64,000 bases of DNA, from contig NZ_JAASQT010000001.1 in NCBI RefSeq assembly GCF_011761985.1, positions 186,001-250,000 of the forward strand, read 5' to 3'. Numbering within the stretch: the first letter of the stretch is position 1; every line of letters starts with the position of its first letter. The notes under the pieces were generated by a model. It searched no databases. It worked only from the letters and a program-made list of their open reading frames with translations, and was not told where the DNA came from. Below, in pieces: positions 23,905 through 32,223 of this stretch. Source of the DNA: Brevundimonas terrae. Lineage in GTDB: Bacteria; Pseudomonadota; Alphaproteobacteria; Caulobacterales; Caulobacteraceae. The translations under genes were made by a program, and so were the position numbers.

Positions 23905-24302
23905 GTGTCCCTGAACTACGTAATGATCGGCTCCAACGACGTGGTCAGGTCGCGGGCCTATTATGATGCCGTCCTGCCGCTGCTGGGTGGCGAGGTCATT
24001 ATGGACTTCATGCCACACGGCTTCTGTTACCAGATGCGCAATGGCGGCCGCCTCTGGATTACCACCCCGCACAACAAGGAAGCGGCCCCCCCCCCGGCAA
24101 CGGCAATATGGTCGGACTTCTGGGGGCCAGCGAGGACGAGGTTCAAGCCGTCCATGCCGCCGCCCTCGCCCATGGTGGCAGCAATGAAGGCGATCCCGGC
24201 CCGCGTCCGCAATACGGCCCGAACTTCTACGGGGCCTATGTGCGCGATCCCGACGGCAACAAGATGAGCTTTGTTTATTTCGGGATCACAACTTCAAGCT
24301 GA
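23905..24302 (+). pseudogene. VOC family protein gene broken by a frameshift in a C10 tract
   Basis: The first part (LNYVMIGSNDVVRSRAYYDA, LPLLGGEVIMDFMPHGFCY, GRLWITTPHNKEAAP) and, in the +2 frame from about 24096, the second part (MVGLLGASEDEVQAVHAAAL, GPNFYGAYVRDPDGNKMSF) together make one normal glyoxalase/bleomycin-resistance-fold protein of about 132 residues. The frame changes at ten consecutive C (24086-24095). One extra C or two fewer would restore it. The likely start is GTG at 23905; an ATG at 23866 is also in frame. It may be a real mutation, a phase-variable tract or a sequencing error. It is the first gene of the small-enzyme cluster. Confidence 0.85.
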
Positions 24303-24370
24303 GCCACGGCTTTAACTTGACCCTGCGTTAAATCAGGATCAGCGTTCGGTCGGCCCAAAAAGGTGAAGTG

Positions 24371-24799
24371 ATGCAGCGCTTGATATTCATCAATCTGCCC
24401 GTCCACAATCTCGCCAAGTCTGTGACCTTTTACGAGAGTGTCGGCGGGCAAAAAAATCCGATGTTCTCGGATCACACAGCCGCCTGCATGGTGTTTTCCG
24501 ACACCATCCACGCCATGCTGCTGACGCACGAGAAGTTTTCCAGCTTTACCGAACGCGAGATACCCGACGCCCATAAAACCGCGCAGGTACTGATCTGTAT
24601 CTCTGCCGAAAGCCGCGCCGAAGTGGATAAGCTTGTCGAGGCCGCCGACACCCATGGCGGCATTGCCGATCCCAATCCGGCCATCGAGTTTCCCTTTATG
24701 TATAGCCGCAGCTTTGCGGACCCCGACGGCCACATCTGGGAAATCATGTGGATGGACCCCGCCTCCGTACCGCCCACACCTGACGCATTCGAGGGCTAA
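24371..24799 (+). CDS. VOC family protein (glyoxalase-like)
   Basis: A 142-residue vicinal-oxygen-chelate fold protein. The two beta-alpha-beta-beta-beta halves are visible: RLIFINLPVHNLAKSVTFYES and the closing MYSRSFADPDGHIWEIMWMD, where the Glu before IMWMD is the usual metal-ligand position. Such proteins include glyoxalases, dioxygenases and antibiotic-resistance proteins; the substrate cannot be told. The ATG at 24371 has an AGGTGA site just upstream. The next gene begins 3 bp after the stop. Confidence 0.88.
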   Translation: MQRLIFINLPVHNLAKSVTFYESVGGQKNPMFSDHTAACMVFSDTIHAMLLTHEKFSSFTEREIPDAHKTAQVLICISAESRAEVDKLVEAADTHGGIADPNPAIEFPFMYSRSFADPDGHIWEIMWMDPASVPPTPDAFEG

Positions 24800-24802
24800 T
24801 CT

Positions 24803-25279
24803 ATGGGTGAAGGTTTCAATCTCAAGGTCAGCCGCCTTATCAAGGCCTCCCCCGAGATCGTCTGGCGCGCCTATACCCACCACGCCACCGAATGGTTCAC
24901 ACCCCGCCCGTGGACGACCCCCGAAGTGCATTATGATCTTCACCCCGGCGGACGCGCCGATGTGGTGATGCAGTCGCCCGAAGGCGAGCGCCACAGTTAT
25001 CGCGGTGTGGTCCTCGAAATCATCCCCGCCCGCAAACTGGTCACAACCAGCGCCATGACCGAAGGCTGGGTACCGCAGGCGGGCGACATGAATTTTGTCC
25101 GCGTCGACACCTTCACGCCCGAAGGCGACGGCACCCGCTACACCGCCGAAGCCCGACACTGGGACGCAGACGCCATGAAGGCCCATCGCGGCATGGGCTT
25201 CGAGCAGGGCTGGGGCATGGTCGCCGATCAACTGACCGAGGTGGCCGAGCGCCTCGCAAACGAAAGCCCCGCACCATGA
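24803..25279 (+). CDS. SRPBCC (AHSA1/START-like) domain protein
   Basis: A 158-residue protein of the SRPBCC superfamily, Activator-of-Hsp90-like (AHSA1) group. Family features are the first strand LKVSRLIKASPEIVWRAYT, the Trp-rich EWFTPRPWTTPEVHYDLHPG, YRGVVLEIIPARKLVTT and the C-terminal helix GWGMVADQLTEVAERLA. These proteins have a deep hydrophobic pocket and often travel with VOC or YCII genes, where their function is unknown. It starts 3 bp after the VOC gene and overlaps the following gene by four bases (ATGA), so the genes form a tight operon. Confidence 0.88.
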   Translation: MGEGFNLKVSRLIKASPEIVWRAYTHHATEWFTPRPWTTPEVHYDLHPGGRADVVMQSPEGERHSYRGVVLEIIPARKLVTTSAMTEGWVPQAGDMNFVRVDTFTPEGDGTRYTAEARHWDADAMKAHRGMGFEQGWGMVADQLTEVAERLANESPAP

Positions 25280-25770
25280 CCGACAAAATCGTCACCTGTA
25301 TCTGGTTCGACAAGGGACAGGCCGGAAAGGCCGCCGAATTCTACATGTCGCTGGGCCTGCCCCACAGCCATATCGACAAGATAAGCAGCAGCCCCACAGA
25401 CAATCCCTCGACCACCGAAGGCGAGGAACTGGTCGTCAACTTCACTCTCGCCGGTCGCGCCTTTATGGGCCTGAACGGCGGGCCGATCTTCCCGCAAACC
25501 GAAGCTGTGTCCTTCATGATCCTGACCGAAGATCAGGGCGAAACCGACCGCCTGTGGCACACCATTATCGACAATGGCGGCCGCGCCAGCGACTGCGGCT
25601 GGTGCAAGGACCGCTGGGGCGTCAGTTGGCAGATCACCCCGCGCCGCCTGATGGAGTTCTTCGATGACCCCAACCCTGCCCGCTCCAAAGCCGCCTTCGA
25701 GGCCATGATGACCATGCAGAAAATCGACATCGGTGTGATCGAGGCAGCGGCAGATGCCGCGTCTAAATAG
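25276..25770 (+). CDS. VOC family protein, PhnB/3-dmu-9_3-mt type
   Basis: A 164-residue protein of the PhnB-like VOC group. It opens with DKIVTCIWFDKGQAGKAAEFY and has GEELVVNFTLAGRAFMGLNG, then the characteristic DCGWCKDRWGVSWQITPRRL segment and a C-terminal helix with AFEAMMTMQKIDI. The family name comes from a mis-named methyltransferase domain; the activity is unknown. It overlaps the SRPBCC gene by ATGA. The stop is immediately followed by a family A repeat. Confidence 0.88.
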   Translation: MTDKIVTCIWFDKGQAGKAAEFYMSLGLPHSHIDKISSSPTDNPSTTEGEELVVNFTLAGRAFMGLNGGPIFPQTEAVSFMILTEDQGETDRLWHTIIDNGGRASDCGWCKDRWGVSWQITPRRLMEFFDDPNPARSKAAFEAMMTMQKIDIGVIEAAADAASK

Positions 25771-25811
25771 GCCGCGTCGGGTCGAGAAGGCGGAGCCTTC
25801 TGACCGCGGCC
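25771..25811 (-). repeat. Palindromic repeat family A, copy 3 (inverted)
   Basis: Inverted relative to the other copies, abutting the VOC gene stop codon. The inner stem is AGAAGGC-GGA-GCCTTCT with outer arms GCCGCGTCGGGTCG and CGCGGC. It matches copy 2 on the opposite strand. Confidence 0.8.
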
Positions 25812-25820
25812 AATCAAGAA

Positions 25821-25865
25821 TGGCCGCGGTCGTCGGCCCTACGGGACCTCCAGACCCGACGCGGA
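25821..25865 (+). repeat. Palindromic repeat family A, copy 4
   Basis: GGCCGCGGTCGTCGGCCC, then ACGGGACCTCCAGACCCGAC and GCGG. It is like copy 1, with a T to A change in the loop. Confidence 0.8.
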
Positions 25866-25871
25866 GTTTTT

Positions 25872-25921
25872 GAGTGGGCCGCGGTCGTCGGCCCTCCGGG
25901 ACCTCCCGACCCGACGCGGCC
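25872..25921 (+). repeat. Palindromic repeat family A, copy 5
   Basis: GGGCCGCGGTCGTCGGCCC, then TCCGGGACCTCCCGACCCG and ACGCGGCC. Nearly identical to copy 1. It lies between the VOC cluster and the DUF1428 gene. Confidence 0.8.
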
Positions 25922-25991
25922 TGAACATTTCCAAGCCTGCCCCTCATCGCGTAGCGAGCATTAGGGGCCAACCTCCAAAGGAGAAACCAAG

Positions 25992-26348
25992 ATGGGTTAT
26001 GTCACCGGCTTCCTGACCCCCGTTAAGTCCGAGAACAAAGAGCGTTATGTGGCCTCGGCCGAGGCCGCATGGCCGCACTTCCAGCGTTACGGGGCCACTG
26101 CCCATGTCGAGAACTGGGGTGTGGATGTGCCCGACGGCAAGGTCACCAGCTTCCCCATGGCCGTGAAGCAAGAAGAGGGCGAAGTCGTCGTCTTCTCGTG
26201 GCTGGTCTGGCCCGACAAGGCCACCGCCGACAATGCGTGGGCCAATATGGAAAACGACCCTGCCTTTGCCGATATGGACATGCCGTTCGATGGCAAACGC
26301 ATGATGTGGGGCGGTTTTGAAACCGTCTTCAACAACGGGTCGACCTGA
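25992..26348 (+). CDS. DUF1428 family protein
   Basis: A 118-residue DUF1428 (dimeric alpha-beta barrel) protein. It contains YVTGFLTPVKSENKERYVAS, ENWGVDVPDGKVTSFPMAVK, VVFSWLVWPDKATADNAW and the family ending PFDGKRMMWGGFETVFN. The function is unknown; DUF1428 genes often sit with VOC and YCII genes in bacteria. It has a strong AAAGGAG ribosome site and its own terminator, and is separated from the VOC operon by three repeats, so it is probably transcribed separately. Confidence 0.92.
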   Translation: MGYVTGFLTPVKSENKERYVASAEAAWPHFQRYGATAHVENWGVDVPDGKVTSFPMAVKQEEGEVVVFSWLVWPDKATADNAWANMENDPAFADMDMPFDGKRMMWGGFETVFNNGST

Positions 26349-26359
26349 TCGACAAAGAA

Positions 26360-26387
26360 AAAGGCGGCTCCGAAAAGAGCCGCCTTT
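26360..26387. terminator. Bidirectional terminator
   Basis: AAAGGCGGCTC and GAGCCGCCTTT make an 11-bp stem with loop CGAAAA, between the convergent DUF1428 and HAD hydrolase genes. Confidence 0.9.
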
Positions 26388-26392
26388 GATCT

Positions 26393-27028
26393 TTATTCTT
26401 GGCCCAACAGAATGCGGCGCATATCGGCCACATCCTTGAACAGATAGGCCGGATTATGCTTGGCCAAGGCTTCGGGAAGCGTATAGCCCCATGACACGGC
26501 ACCGGCCCGCATATTGATCGGCTTGGCCGCATCAATATCGCGGATTTCGTCACCGACGCTGACTGCATCGGCGGCATCCACGCCCATGGCCTTCAGAACC
26601 TTTTTGAACTTGCTGGTCTTGCCGTGGATGGACGCTCCACAGTTCAGCATGTCCACTTCGATCCCTTCACGCTCCAGAACCTGACGCACAGATTCCGTCG
26701 TGTCGGAGGAAACGATCACCACCTTGATGCCTGCCGCGCGCAAGTCACGCAGCAGTTCGGGGATACCGTCGAACAATTGCGTCGTGGCCGCCGCCTTCAG
26801 CTTCTCGCGACGCGTATGGCGCACGATAGCCGGCAGTTTCCACGGGCGGACCTTCATTCTGGTCATCACCTGACGGGCCGACAGGCCACGCATAGCCTCG
26901 ACCTCGTCCGGCCCCGGCTTATAGAGGCGGAAACGTGCAATCGCATCGTCGAGGATCGACAGAAACCATCCATAGGTGTCTGCCAGCGTCCCGTCGAAAT
27001 CAAAGATGACCAGTTTGGGCGTCGTCAT
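26393..27028 (-). CDS. HAD family phosphatase (phosphoglycolate phosphatase-like)
   Basis: A 211-residue haloacid-dehalogenase phosphatase. Motif I is VIFDFDGTLADT (nucleophile and acid/base Asp) near residues 7-18, motif II VIVSSDTT, motif III Lys in KTSKFKKVL, motif IV VSVGDEIRDIDAA. A helical cap lies between motifs I and II, as in Gph-type enzymes. ATG at 27028 follows AAGGACG. The gene lies downstream of rpoD on the same strand, separated by a hairpin. The substrate is unknown; a housekeeping phosphoglycolate or nucleotide phosphatase role is possible. Confidence 0.9.
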   Translation of the reverse strand: MTTPKLVIFDFDGTLADTYGWFLSILDDAIARFRLYKPGPDEVEAMRGLSARQVMTRMKVRPWKLPAIVRHTRREKLKAAATTQLFDGIPELLRDLRAAGIKVVIVSSDTTESVRQVLEREGIEVDMLNCGASIHGKTSKFKKVLKAMGVDAADAVSVGDEIRDIDAAKPINMRAGAVSWGYTLPEALAKHNPAYLFKDVADMRRILLGQE

Positions 27029-27053
27029 TCGCGTCCTTGAACAGGGCCGGAAA

Positions 27054-27080
27054 GGGGCGGTCCGTACACGGACCACCCCT
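27054..27080 (-). terminator. Probable rpoD terminator
   Basis: GGGG-GGTCCGT and ACGGACC-CCCC arms (one internal mismatch) form a stable hairpin 21 bp after rpoD, followed on the minus strand by UUUCC. It overlaps the leader of the HAD gene. Confidence 0.6.
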
Positions 27081-27100
27081 AGCCTTTGCCCTGATCCGTC

Positions 27101-29026
27101 TTAGCTGTCGAGGAACGAACGCAGTTTACGCGAACGCGACGGGTGCTTCAGCTTGCGAAGCGCCTTGGCCTCGATCTGGCGGATACGCTCGCGCGTCACC
27201 GAGAACTGCTGGCCGACTTCTTCCAGCGTGTGGTCGGTGTTCATGCCGATACCAAAGCGCATACGCAGAACGCGCTCTTCACGCGGGGTCAGCGAGGCCA
27301 GAACGCGCGTGGTGGTTTCACGCAGGTTCGATTGAATGGCCGCGTCGATCGGCAGGATGGCGTTCTTGTCCTCGATGAAGTCGCCGAGGTGCGAGTCTTC
27401 CTCGTCACCGATAGGCGTTTCCAGCGAGATCGGCTCCTTGGCGATCTTGAGGACCTTGCGGACCTTCTCCAGCGGCATGGCCAGACGTTCGGCCAGCTCT
27501 TCCGGCGTCGCTTCGCGGCCGATTTCATGCAGCATCTGGCGCTGGGTGCGCACGATCTTGTTGATCGTCTCGATCATGTGCACCGGAATACGGATGGTGC
27601 GCGCCTGGTCGGCGATCGAGCGGGTGATGGCCTGACGGATCCACCAGGTCGCATAGGTCGAGAACTTGTAACCGCGACGATATTCGAACTTATCGACGGC
27701 CTTCATCAGACCGATATTGCCTTCCTGGATCAGGTCCAGGAATTGCAGGCCACGATTGGTGTACTTCTTGGCGATGGAGATCACGAGGCGCAGGTTGGCC
27801 TCGACCATTTCCTTCTTGGCCTGACGGGCTTCGCGCTCACCTTTCTGGACCATCTGCACGATGCGGCGATAGTCGTCGATGGGCAGACCGGCCTCGGCAG
27901 CAATAGCGGCCACGTCACCGCGGATCTTGGCGATCTGGGCAGCTTCGTTCTCGCTGAACTTGGTCCAGCGCACACCCATTTCCTTGATCTGTTCGGACCA
28001 GTTCGGGTCCAGCTCAGAGCCGAAATAGGCCTTCAGGAATTCAGGGCGCGAAATGCCGTAGGTATCAGCCAGACGCAGCAGACGACCTTCCAGACCGATC
28101 AGACGCTTGTTGATGGCGTAGAGCTGCTCGACCAGCGACTCGATACGCGCATTGTTCAGCTTCATGGTCTTCAGACGGTCCGAAATGGCCGTCGTCAGGG
28201 TCTCGTAAGCCTTCTGCTCCTTGGCCGCCAGAACCTCGCCCTTCAGGCGAGCCTCGACCAGTCGGTCCTGAAGCTTGCGGAAATTACCAAAGTCAGCCGC
28301 AATCGCGTCCAGCACTTCCATGACGCCGTCGCGCAGCTCGGCTTCCAGAGCCGAGATCGACATGCCGCCGCCATCGTCGAAATCGTCGTCGTCCTCGTCC
28401 TCGCTGTCACTTTCCGGCTTTTCTTCCGGCGCGTCGGCAGGGTTCGGCTGGTTGTGCGGCAGGGATGACGGGTTCAGCACGCCATAGGTGGCGTCCAGAT
28501 CGATCACATCGCGCAGCAGGATGCGGTTATTGGCCAGTTCTTCGCGCCACACCATGATGGCTTCAAAGGTCAGGGCGCTCTCGCACAGACCCGAAATCAT
28601 GGCATCGCGACCCGCTTCGATCCGCTTGGCGATGGCGATTTCGCCCTCGCGGCTCAGCAGTTCGACCGAACCCATTTCGCGCAGATACATACGCACCGGG
28701 TCATCGGTACGGTCATATTGCGACTTGGCCGGAGCCTCGGCAACAGCCGTCTCGGCCGCATTGGCGACTTCGGTGCCCTGTGCCTCGGCCGCGTCTTCCT
28801 CGGCCTCGACAACATTGACGCCCATCTCCGACAGCATGGCCAGAGTGTCCTCAATGGCATCGCCACTGACTTCTTCGGACGGCAGAACCTTGTTCAGCTC
28901 CTCCATCGTGACATAGCCACGCGTCTTGGCCTGCTTGATAAATTTCTTGACGCCGGCATCGGTCAGATCAAGCAGCGGGCCATCGGATTGGGCCTCGTTT
29001 TCCTGCGTCTCGGTCTGCGCGCTCAT
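27101..29026 (-). CDS. rpoD: RNA polymerase primary sigma factor (sigma-70/RpoD)
   Basis: A 641-residue principal sigma factor. Region 1.1 is at the N-terminus, followed by an acidic linker ([16 protein letters not shown] near residue 205), a non-conserved insert, region 2 ([20 protein letters not shown] and [17 protein letters not shown] for core and -10 binding), region 3, and region 4.2 with the -35 helix-turn-helix ([20 protein letters not shown]). The ATG has a GGAGAGAG site. It lies 75 bp downstream of dnaG, the usual macromolecular-synthesis pairing. Confidence 0.98.
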   Translation of the reverse strand: MSAQTETQENEAQSDGPLLDLTDAGVKKFIKQAKTRGYVTMEELNKVLPSEEVSGDAIEDTLAMLSEMGVNVVEAEEDAAEAQGTEVANAAETAVAEAPAKSQYDRTDDPVRMYLREMGSVELLSREGEIAIAKRIEAGRDAMISGLCESALTFEAIMVWREELANNRILLRDVIDLDATYGVLNPSSLPHNQPNPADAPEEKPESDSEDEDDDDFDDGGGMSISALEAELRDGVMEVLDAIAADFGNFRKLQDRLVEARLKGEVLAAKEQKAYETLTTAISDRLKTMKLNNARIESLVEQLYAINKRLIGLEGRLLRLADTYGISRPEFLKAYFGSELDPNWSEQIKEMGVRWTKFSENEAAQIAKIRGDVAAIAAEAGLPIDDYRRIVQMVQKGEREARQAKKEMVEANLRLVISIAKKYTNRGLQFLDLIQEGNIGLMKAVDKFEYRRGYKFSTYATWWIRQAITRSIADQARTIRIPVHMIETINKIVRTQRQMLHEIGREATPEELAERLAMPLEKVRKVLKIAKEPISLETPIGDEEDSHLGDFIEDKNAILPIDAAIQSNLRETTTRVLASLTPREERVLRMRFGIGMNTDHTLEEVGQQFSVTRERIRQIEAKALRKLKHPSRSRKLRSFLDS

Positions 29027-29101
29027 TTAAGTCTCTCTCCAGCACCTGTCAGGGAGTGATCAGTTCCCTGCGGTAAAAATACAACGGCTGAAACTTCTTC
29101 A

Positions 29102-30985
29102 CTAAGAAGAAGCATCATCGCTCCAAATCGTTCCAGTTTTTATGGCTCGTCGCAGCGCATCGCGCTCGGCCTTCACCAATGCGAAAGCCGAGGCATCGAA
29201 GGCTTTGTGGGCCTCCGACTTTGCTGACGCTAACGCTTCGTCCAACGCCGCTGCGCGGGTCAGGACATCAAACGCCTGCGACCAAAGGTTGCGTGTCTCG
29301 CCGAGGGGCTTGTCTGCAGCCAGGAATGGCGCGCCGGACTTTGCCGCCGCCTTCTCGACCTCATGCATCAAGACATCGTAACCCGAACCTGCCAGATGGC
29401 GGCGCAGGGCGGCAGAGTCAAGGCTCCGGCCCGAGAAACGTAGCCTTACAAGTTCTTTCGCCAGATCGGACAGAGCCGGATCGCCAAAACCATAACGGGC
29501 AATCGCCTCCATATGGTCATCCAGACGCTCGGGGTCCTCGACCGCTCCATGCGCCAGCGCCGCCGCCACAGGTTCAATGGAACGCGACAGGGCCTGCATG
29601 GCGCGCTGGCCCTCGGCGGTCTGGCCTTGCAGGACGTTGCGCCCCTTCCAGCGACCACCGGCGCGGTCGCCATATCCACCCGATGCCCCTTGCGATGCAT
29701 TCTGCGTACGCGGGAACAGGGCGTCGAAACGGTCAAACAGATCGCGGCGATATTGCTCGGCCAGATCGCGATCCTGCACCGCGCCTGCCGCCGCCCGCAG
29801 ACGCCCCTTCAGGCCCGCCTTGCGCTCGGGCGTATCCAGCGGTTCGGCCTCGACCTCGCGCTGGAACAGAACCTCCGAGAAGGTGCGCGTCTGGACCATG
29901 GCCTGACGCAAGGCCGGTGCGCCCTTGTCGCGCAAAATATCATCGGGGTCCTGCCCGCCCTCCAATAAGGCAAAGCGGAACGAACGCCCGGGCTTCAGCA
30001 ACGGCAAGGCCCGCTCTATGGCACGGTACGCCGCCCGCAATCCCGCCGCATCGCCATCAAAGCTCAGGACTGGCTCGGCAGACACCCGCCACAGACGCTC
30101 CATCTGTTCCTCGGTCAGGGCCGTGCCCATCGGGGCCACCGCCGGAAGCCCCGCCCGATGACAGGCGATCACATCCATATAGCCCTCGACGACGATGATC
30201 CCCTGCTCGCCGCGCTTCTCGGCCCCGAGAATGCGCCGCGCCTCGGGCAGGCCGTAAAGCGTCGCGCCCTTGTGAAACAGCGGGCTTTCCGGCCCGTTCA
30301 GATATTTGGCGCGGTCATCGGGGTTCATCGCCCGACCACCGAACGACACGATGCGTCCACGCGCATCATGGATGGGGAACATCAGCCGGTCGCGGAAACG
30401 GTCATAGGGCTGGCCGCCGCCTTCGGGCGAAATCAGCAAACCCGCCTCGACCAGTTCGCCGGGCTTGGCCCCGCGCTGGATCAATGCGTTCTTCAGGCCC
30501 TCGCGGTCATTGGGCGCATAGCCCAGACCGAACCGCTCCCACTGGTCTTCGGGCAGGCCGCGCCGTTCCAGATATTCGCGGGTTGCCGTGCCGGTCTGGC
30601 GGCGCAGATTTGCGGCAAACCATCTTTGAGCCAGATCCATCCAGTCAGACAGGCCCGCACGTTTCTGCTCGCGCTCGGCGGCCTGCGGGTCTTCGGCGGG
30701 CATCTGCATTCCGGCCTCGGCGGCCAGACGCGACACCGCCTCGACAAAGCTCAGACGCTCGGTTTCCTGCAGGAAGCTGATGATGTCGCCATGCTTGCCG
30801 GACGAGAAGTCGTGGAAGAAGCCCTTGTCGTCATTGACGAAGAAGCTGGGCGACTTTTCCTTGGCGAACGGGCTAAGCCCGACAAACTCGCGGCCCTGAC
30901 GTTTCAGCTTCACCGAGCGCCCGATAACATCGGACGGGCGAAGCCGCGCTTTCAGCTCTTCAATGAAGCGTTCGTCAAACCGCAA
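29102..30985 (-). CDS. dnaG: DNA primase
   Basis: A 627-residue DnaG that makes RNA primers at the replication fork. The N-terminal domain (ELKARLRPSDVIGRSVKLKR) is typical, but the zinc-binding positions are all replaced: SPFA instead of CPFH and HDFSSG instead of HCFGCG. The catalytic core has EGYMDVIACHRAGL, a TOPRIM Glu, and SFDGDAAGLRA with the metal-binding Asp pair. A C-terminal helicase-binding domain follows. The likely start is TTG at 30985 (GGGG six bases upstream; gives the usual M-R-F-D start). An ATG ten codons earlier (31015) lacks a ribosome site. Confidence 0.96.
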   Translation of the reverse strand: MRFDERFIEELKARLRPSDVIGRSVKLKRQGREFVGLSPFAKEKSPSFFVNDDKGFFHDFSSGKHGDIISFLQETERLSFVEAVSRLAAEAGMQMPAEDPQAAEREQKRAGLSDWMDLAQRWFAANLRRQTGTATREYLERRGLPEDQWERFGLGYAPNDREGLKNALIQRGAKPGELVEAGLLISPEGGGQPYDRFRDRLMFPIHDARGRIVSFGGRAMNPDDRAKYLNGPESPLFHKGATLYGLPEARRILGAEKRGEQGIIVVEGYMDVIACHRAGLPAVAPMGTALTEEQMERLWRVSAEPVLSFDGDAAGLRAAYRAIERALPLLKPGRSFRFALLEGGQDPDDILRDKGAPALRQAMVQTRTFSEVLFQREVEAEPLDTPERKAGLKGRLRAAAGAVQDRDLAEQYRRDLFDRFDALFPRTQNASQGASGGYGDRAGGRWKGRNVLQGQTAEGQRAMQALSRSIEPVAAALAHGAVEDPERLDDHMEAIARYGFGDPALSDLAKELVRLRFSGRSLDSAALRRHLAGSGYDVLMHEVEKAAAKSGAPFLAADKPLGETRNLWSQAFDVLTRAAALDEALASAKSEAHKAFDASAFALVKAERDALRRAIKTGTIWSDDASS

Positions 30986-31161
30986 TTTGGGCCCCAGATA
31001 GCAAGTCCCGTACATATGCGAGTTAACAGGAGTTGGCGAATCTTGAGCGAAACTTTTAACTTTTTAAATAACCCTTGCCCCCATTAACCCCTCGGTAAGA
31101 CCTGCGGCATGATTGCGATATCAAGCGCCTGAATCTGAACGACATTGTTCTTTACACAGAC

Positions 31162-31184
31162 TTATCCACAAGCCTTGTGGATGA
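31162..31184. promoter_or_regulatory. Inverted pair of DnaA-box-like sites
   Basis: TTATCCACA (31162-31170) is a perfect consensus DnaA box; TGTGGATGA (31176-31184) is the inverse with one mismatch. Together they form ATCCACAA-GCC-TTGTGGAT, an 8-bp perfect palindrome. It lies 177 bp before dnaG and 17 bp before the small plus-strand gene at 31202. Confidence 0.6.
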
Positions 31185-31201
31185 TTGTAAGCGAGCGTTT
31201 T

Positions 31202-31462
31202 ATGTCTTTTGCCATCGCCCCCGTTGCGGTGGTTCCGGTCGGCCCCGATGCCGTCGCTATCCCCGGTTCCCCCGCCATCGCCAACCTGACACCCCGCGCC
31301 CTTCATGCGCGCCTGTTGTCGAATGCCGCCCTGCGTCGCCAGCGTGGTCTACAGCGCCTGAGCGAACACCGGATAGACGACGCCCATTACTGGATCGCAG
31401 CGGCCTTTGCCGCCGTCACCAAGGCCAACCAGATGCGCCCGCAGGCTCTTCCGCTACCCTAG
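31202..31462 (+). CDS. Small hypothetical protein
   Basis: An 86-residue protein, not recognised. The N-terminus is hydrophobic and Pro/Val-rich (IAPVAVVPVGPDAVAIPG); the C-terminal half is amphipathic helical (RLLSNAALRRQRGLQRLSEH, YWIAAAFAAVTKANQM). The ATG at 31202 has AAGCGAG upstream and lies just after the DnaA-box pair; codon use is GC-rich at third positions as in its neighbours. It is divergent from dnaG. Confidence 0.55.
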   Translation: MSFAIAPVAVVPVGPDAVAIPGSPAIANLTPRALHARLLSNAALRRQRGLQRLSEHRIDDAHYWIAAAFAAVTKANQMRPQALPLP

Positions 31463-31536
31463 GGCCCGCTTTTAGTTGCGCGATTAGTTTCCGCTTCTGT
31501 TTTGCGCTAGAAATACCGCTTAACGATTCGTCGTCT

Positions 31537-31557
31537 GGTACCGAACCCTTCGGTTCC
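31537..31557. promoter_or_regulatory. Candidate TetR operator
   Basis: GGTACCGAA and TTCGGTTCC flank a CCC spacer: 9-bp arms with one mismatch, 30 bp before the TetR-family start. Position and form suit autoregulation. Confidence 0.5.
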
Positions 31558-31587
31558 GACGCCGGTTAGTGGTAACAGGAGCAAGGC

Positions 31588-32223
31588 TTGGCCCGTCCCT
31601 CGCGCAAGAATATGGACGCCGACACGCCTTCGGCCCGCGACCAGCTACTGGACGCCACCGGCGCACTGATGACCGAACAGCGCACCATCGACATCTCGCT
31701 GGCCGAGATTGCCGAACGCTCCGGCCTGAACTCGGCACTGGTGAAATACTATTTCGGCTCCAAGAACGGCCTTCTGGTCGCGCTGCTGCGCAAGGTGCTG
31801 GGCCCGCGCATGGCCGAACTGGAACCGCTGGTCCATGCGCCGATGGCCCCCAATGAAAAGCTGCGCATCCACATCAACGGCGTGGTGAACACCTATTTCA
31901 AATACCCCTATGTCAACCGGCTGATGCACTATCTGATGACCGAGGCCGGTCAGGAATACGGCAAGATCATCGCCGAGGAATTCGCCCGTCCTCTGGTCGA
32001 TACCCAGAGCGCCATCCTCAAGGAAGGCCAGTCAAAAGGCCTGTTCCTCGAGACCGATCCCCTGATGTTCTATTTCCATCTGGTCGGTGCCTGCGACTAC
32101 CTGTTCTTTGGCCGCGCCACCCTCGATCACGTCTTTGGCGTGCAAGAGGTGACACAGGATTTGAAACGACGTTATGTGGATCACATCTACCAAACCCTGA
32201 CCAAAGGCTTGGCTCCCGCATGA
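31588..32223 (+). CDS. TetR family transcriptional regulator
   Basis: A 211-residue TetR-type repressor. The helix-turn-helix is in ISLAEIAERSGLNSALVKYY followed by FGSKNGLL, at about residues 36-64; the C-terminal helical domain would bind an effector, plausibly an acyl-CoA given the neighbouring beta-oxidation genes. The start is TTG at 31588 with AGGAG upstream, which gives the family-like N-terminus MARPSRKN. The next gene overlaps its stop by ATGA. Candidate operators lie upstream of this gene and of three beta-oxidation units. Confidence 0.92.
   Translation: MARPSRKNMDADTPSARDQLLDATGALMTEQRTIDISLAEIAERSGLNSALVKYYFGSKNGLLVALLRKVLGPRMAELEPLVHAPMAPNEKLRIHINGVVNTYFKYPYVNRLMHYLMTEAGQEYGKIIAEEFARPLVDTQSAILKEGQSKGLFLETDPLMFYFHLVGACDYLFFGRATLDHVFGVQEVTQDLKRRYVDHIYQTLTKGLAPA

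Noticed and set aside
23578..25921. Family A repeats as a CRISPR array
   Set aside because: Copies differ in orientation, are unevenly spaced with genes between them, and each is internally palindromic over its full length; no cas genes nearby.
28381..28430. Low-complexity GA/TC-rich stretch as a possible repeat or contingency locus
   Set aside because: It encodes the acidic linker of the sigma factor, normal for alphaproteobacterial RpoD.
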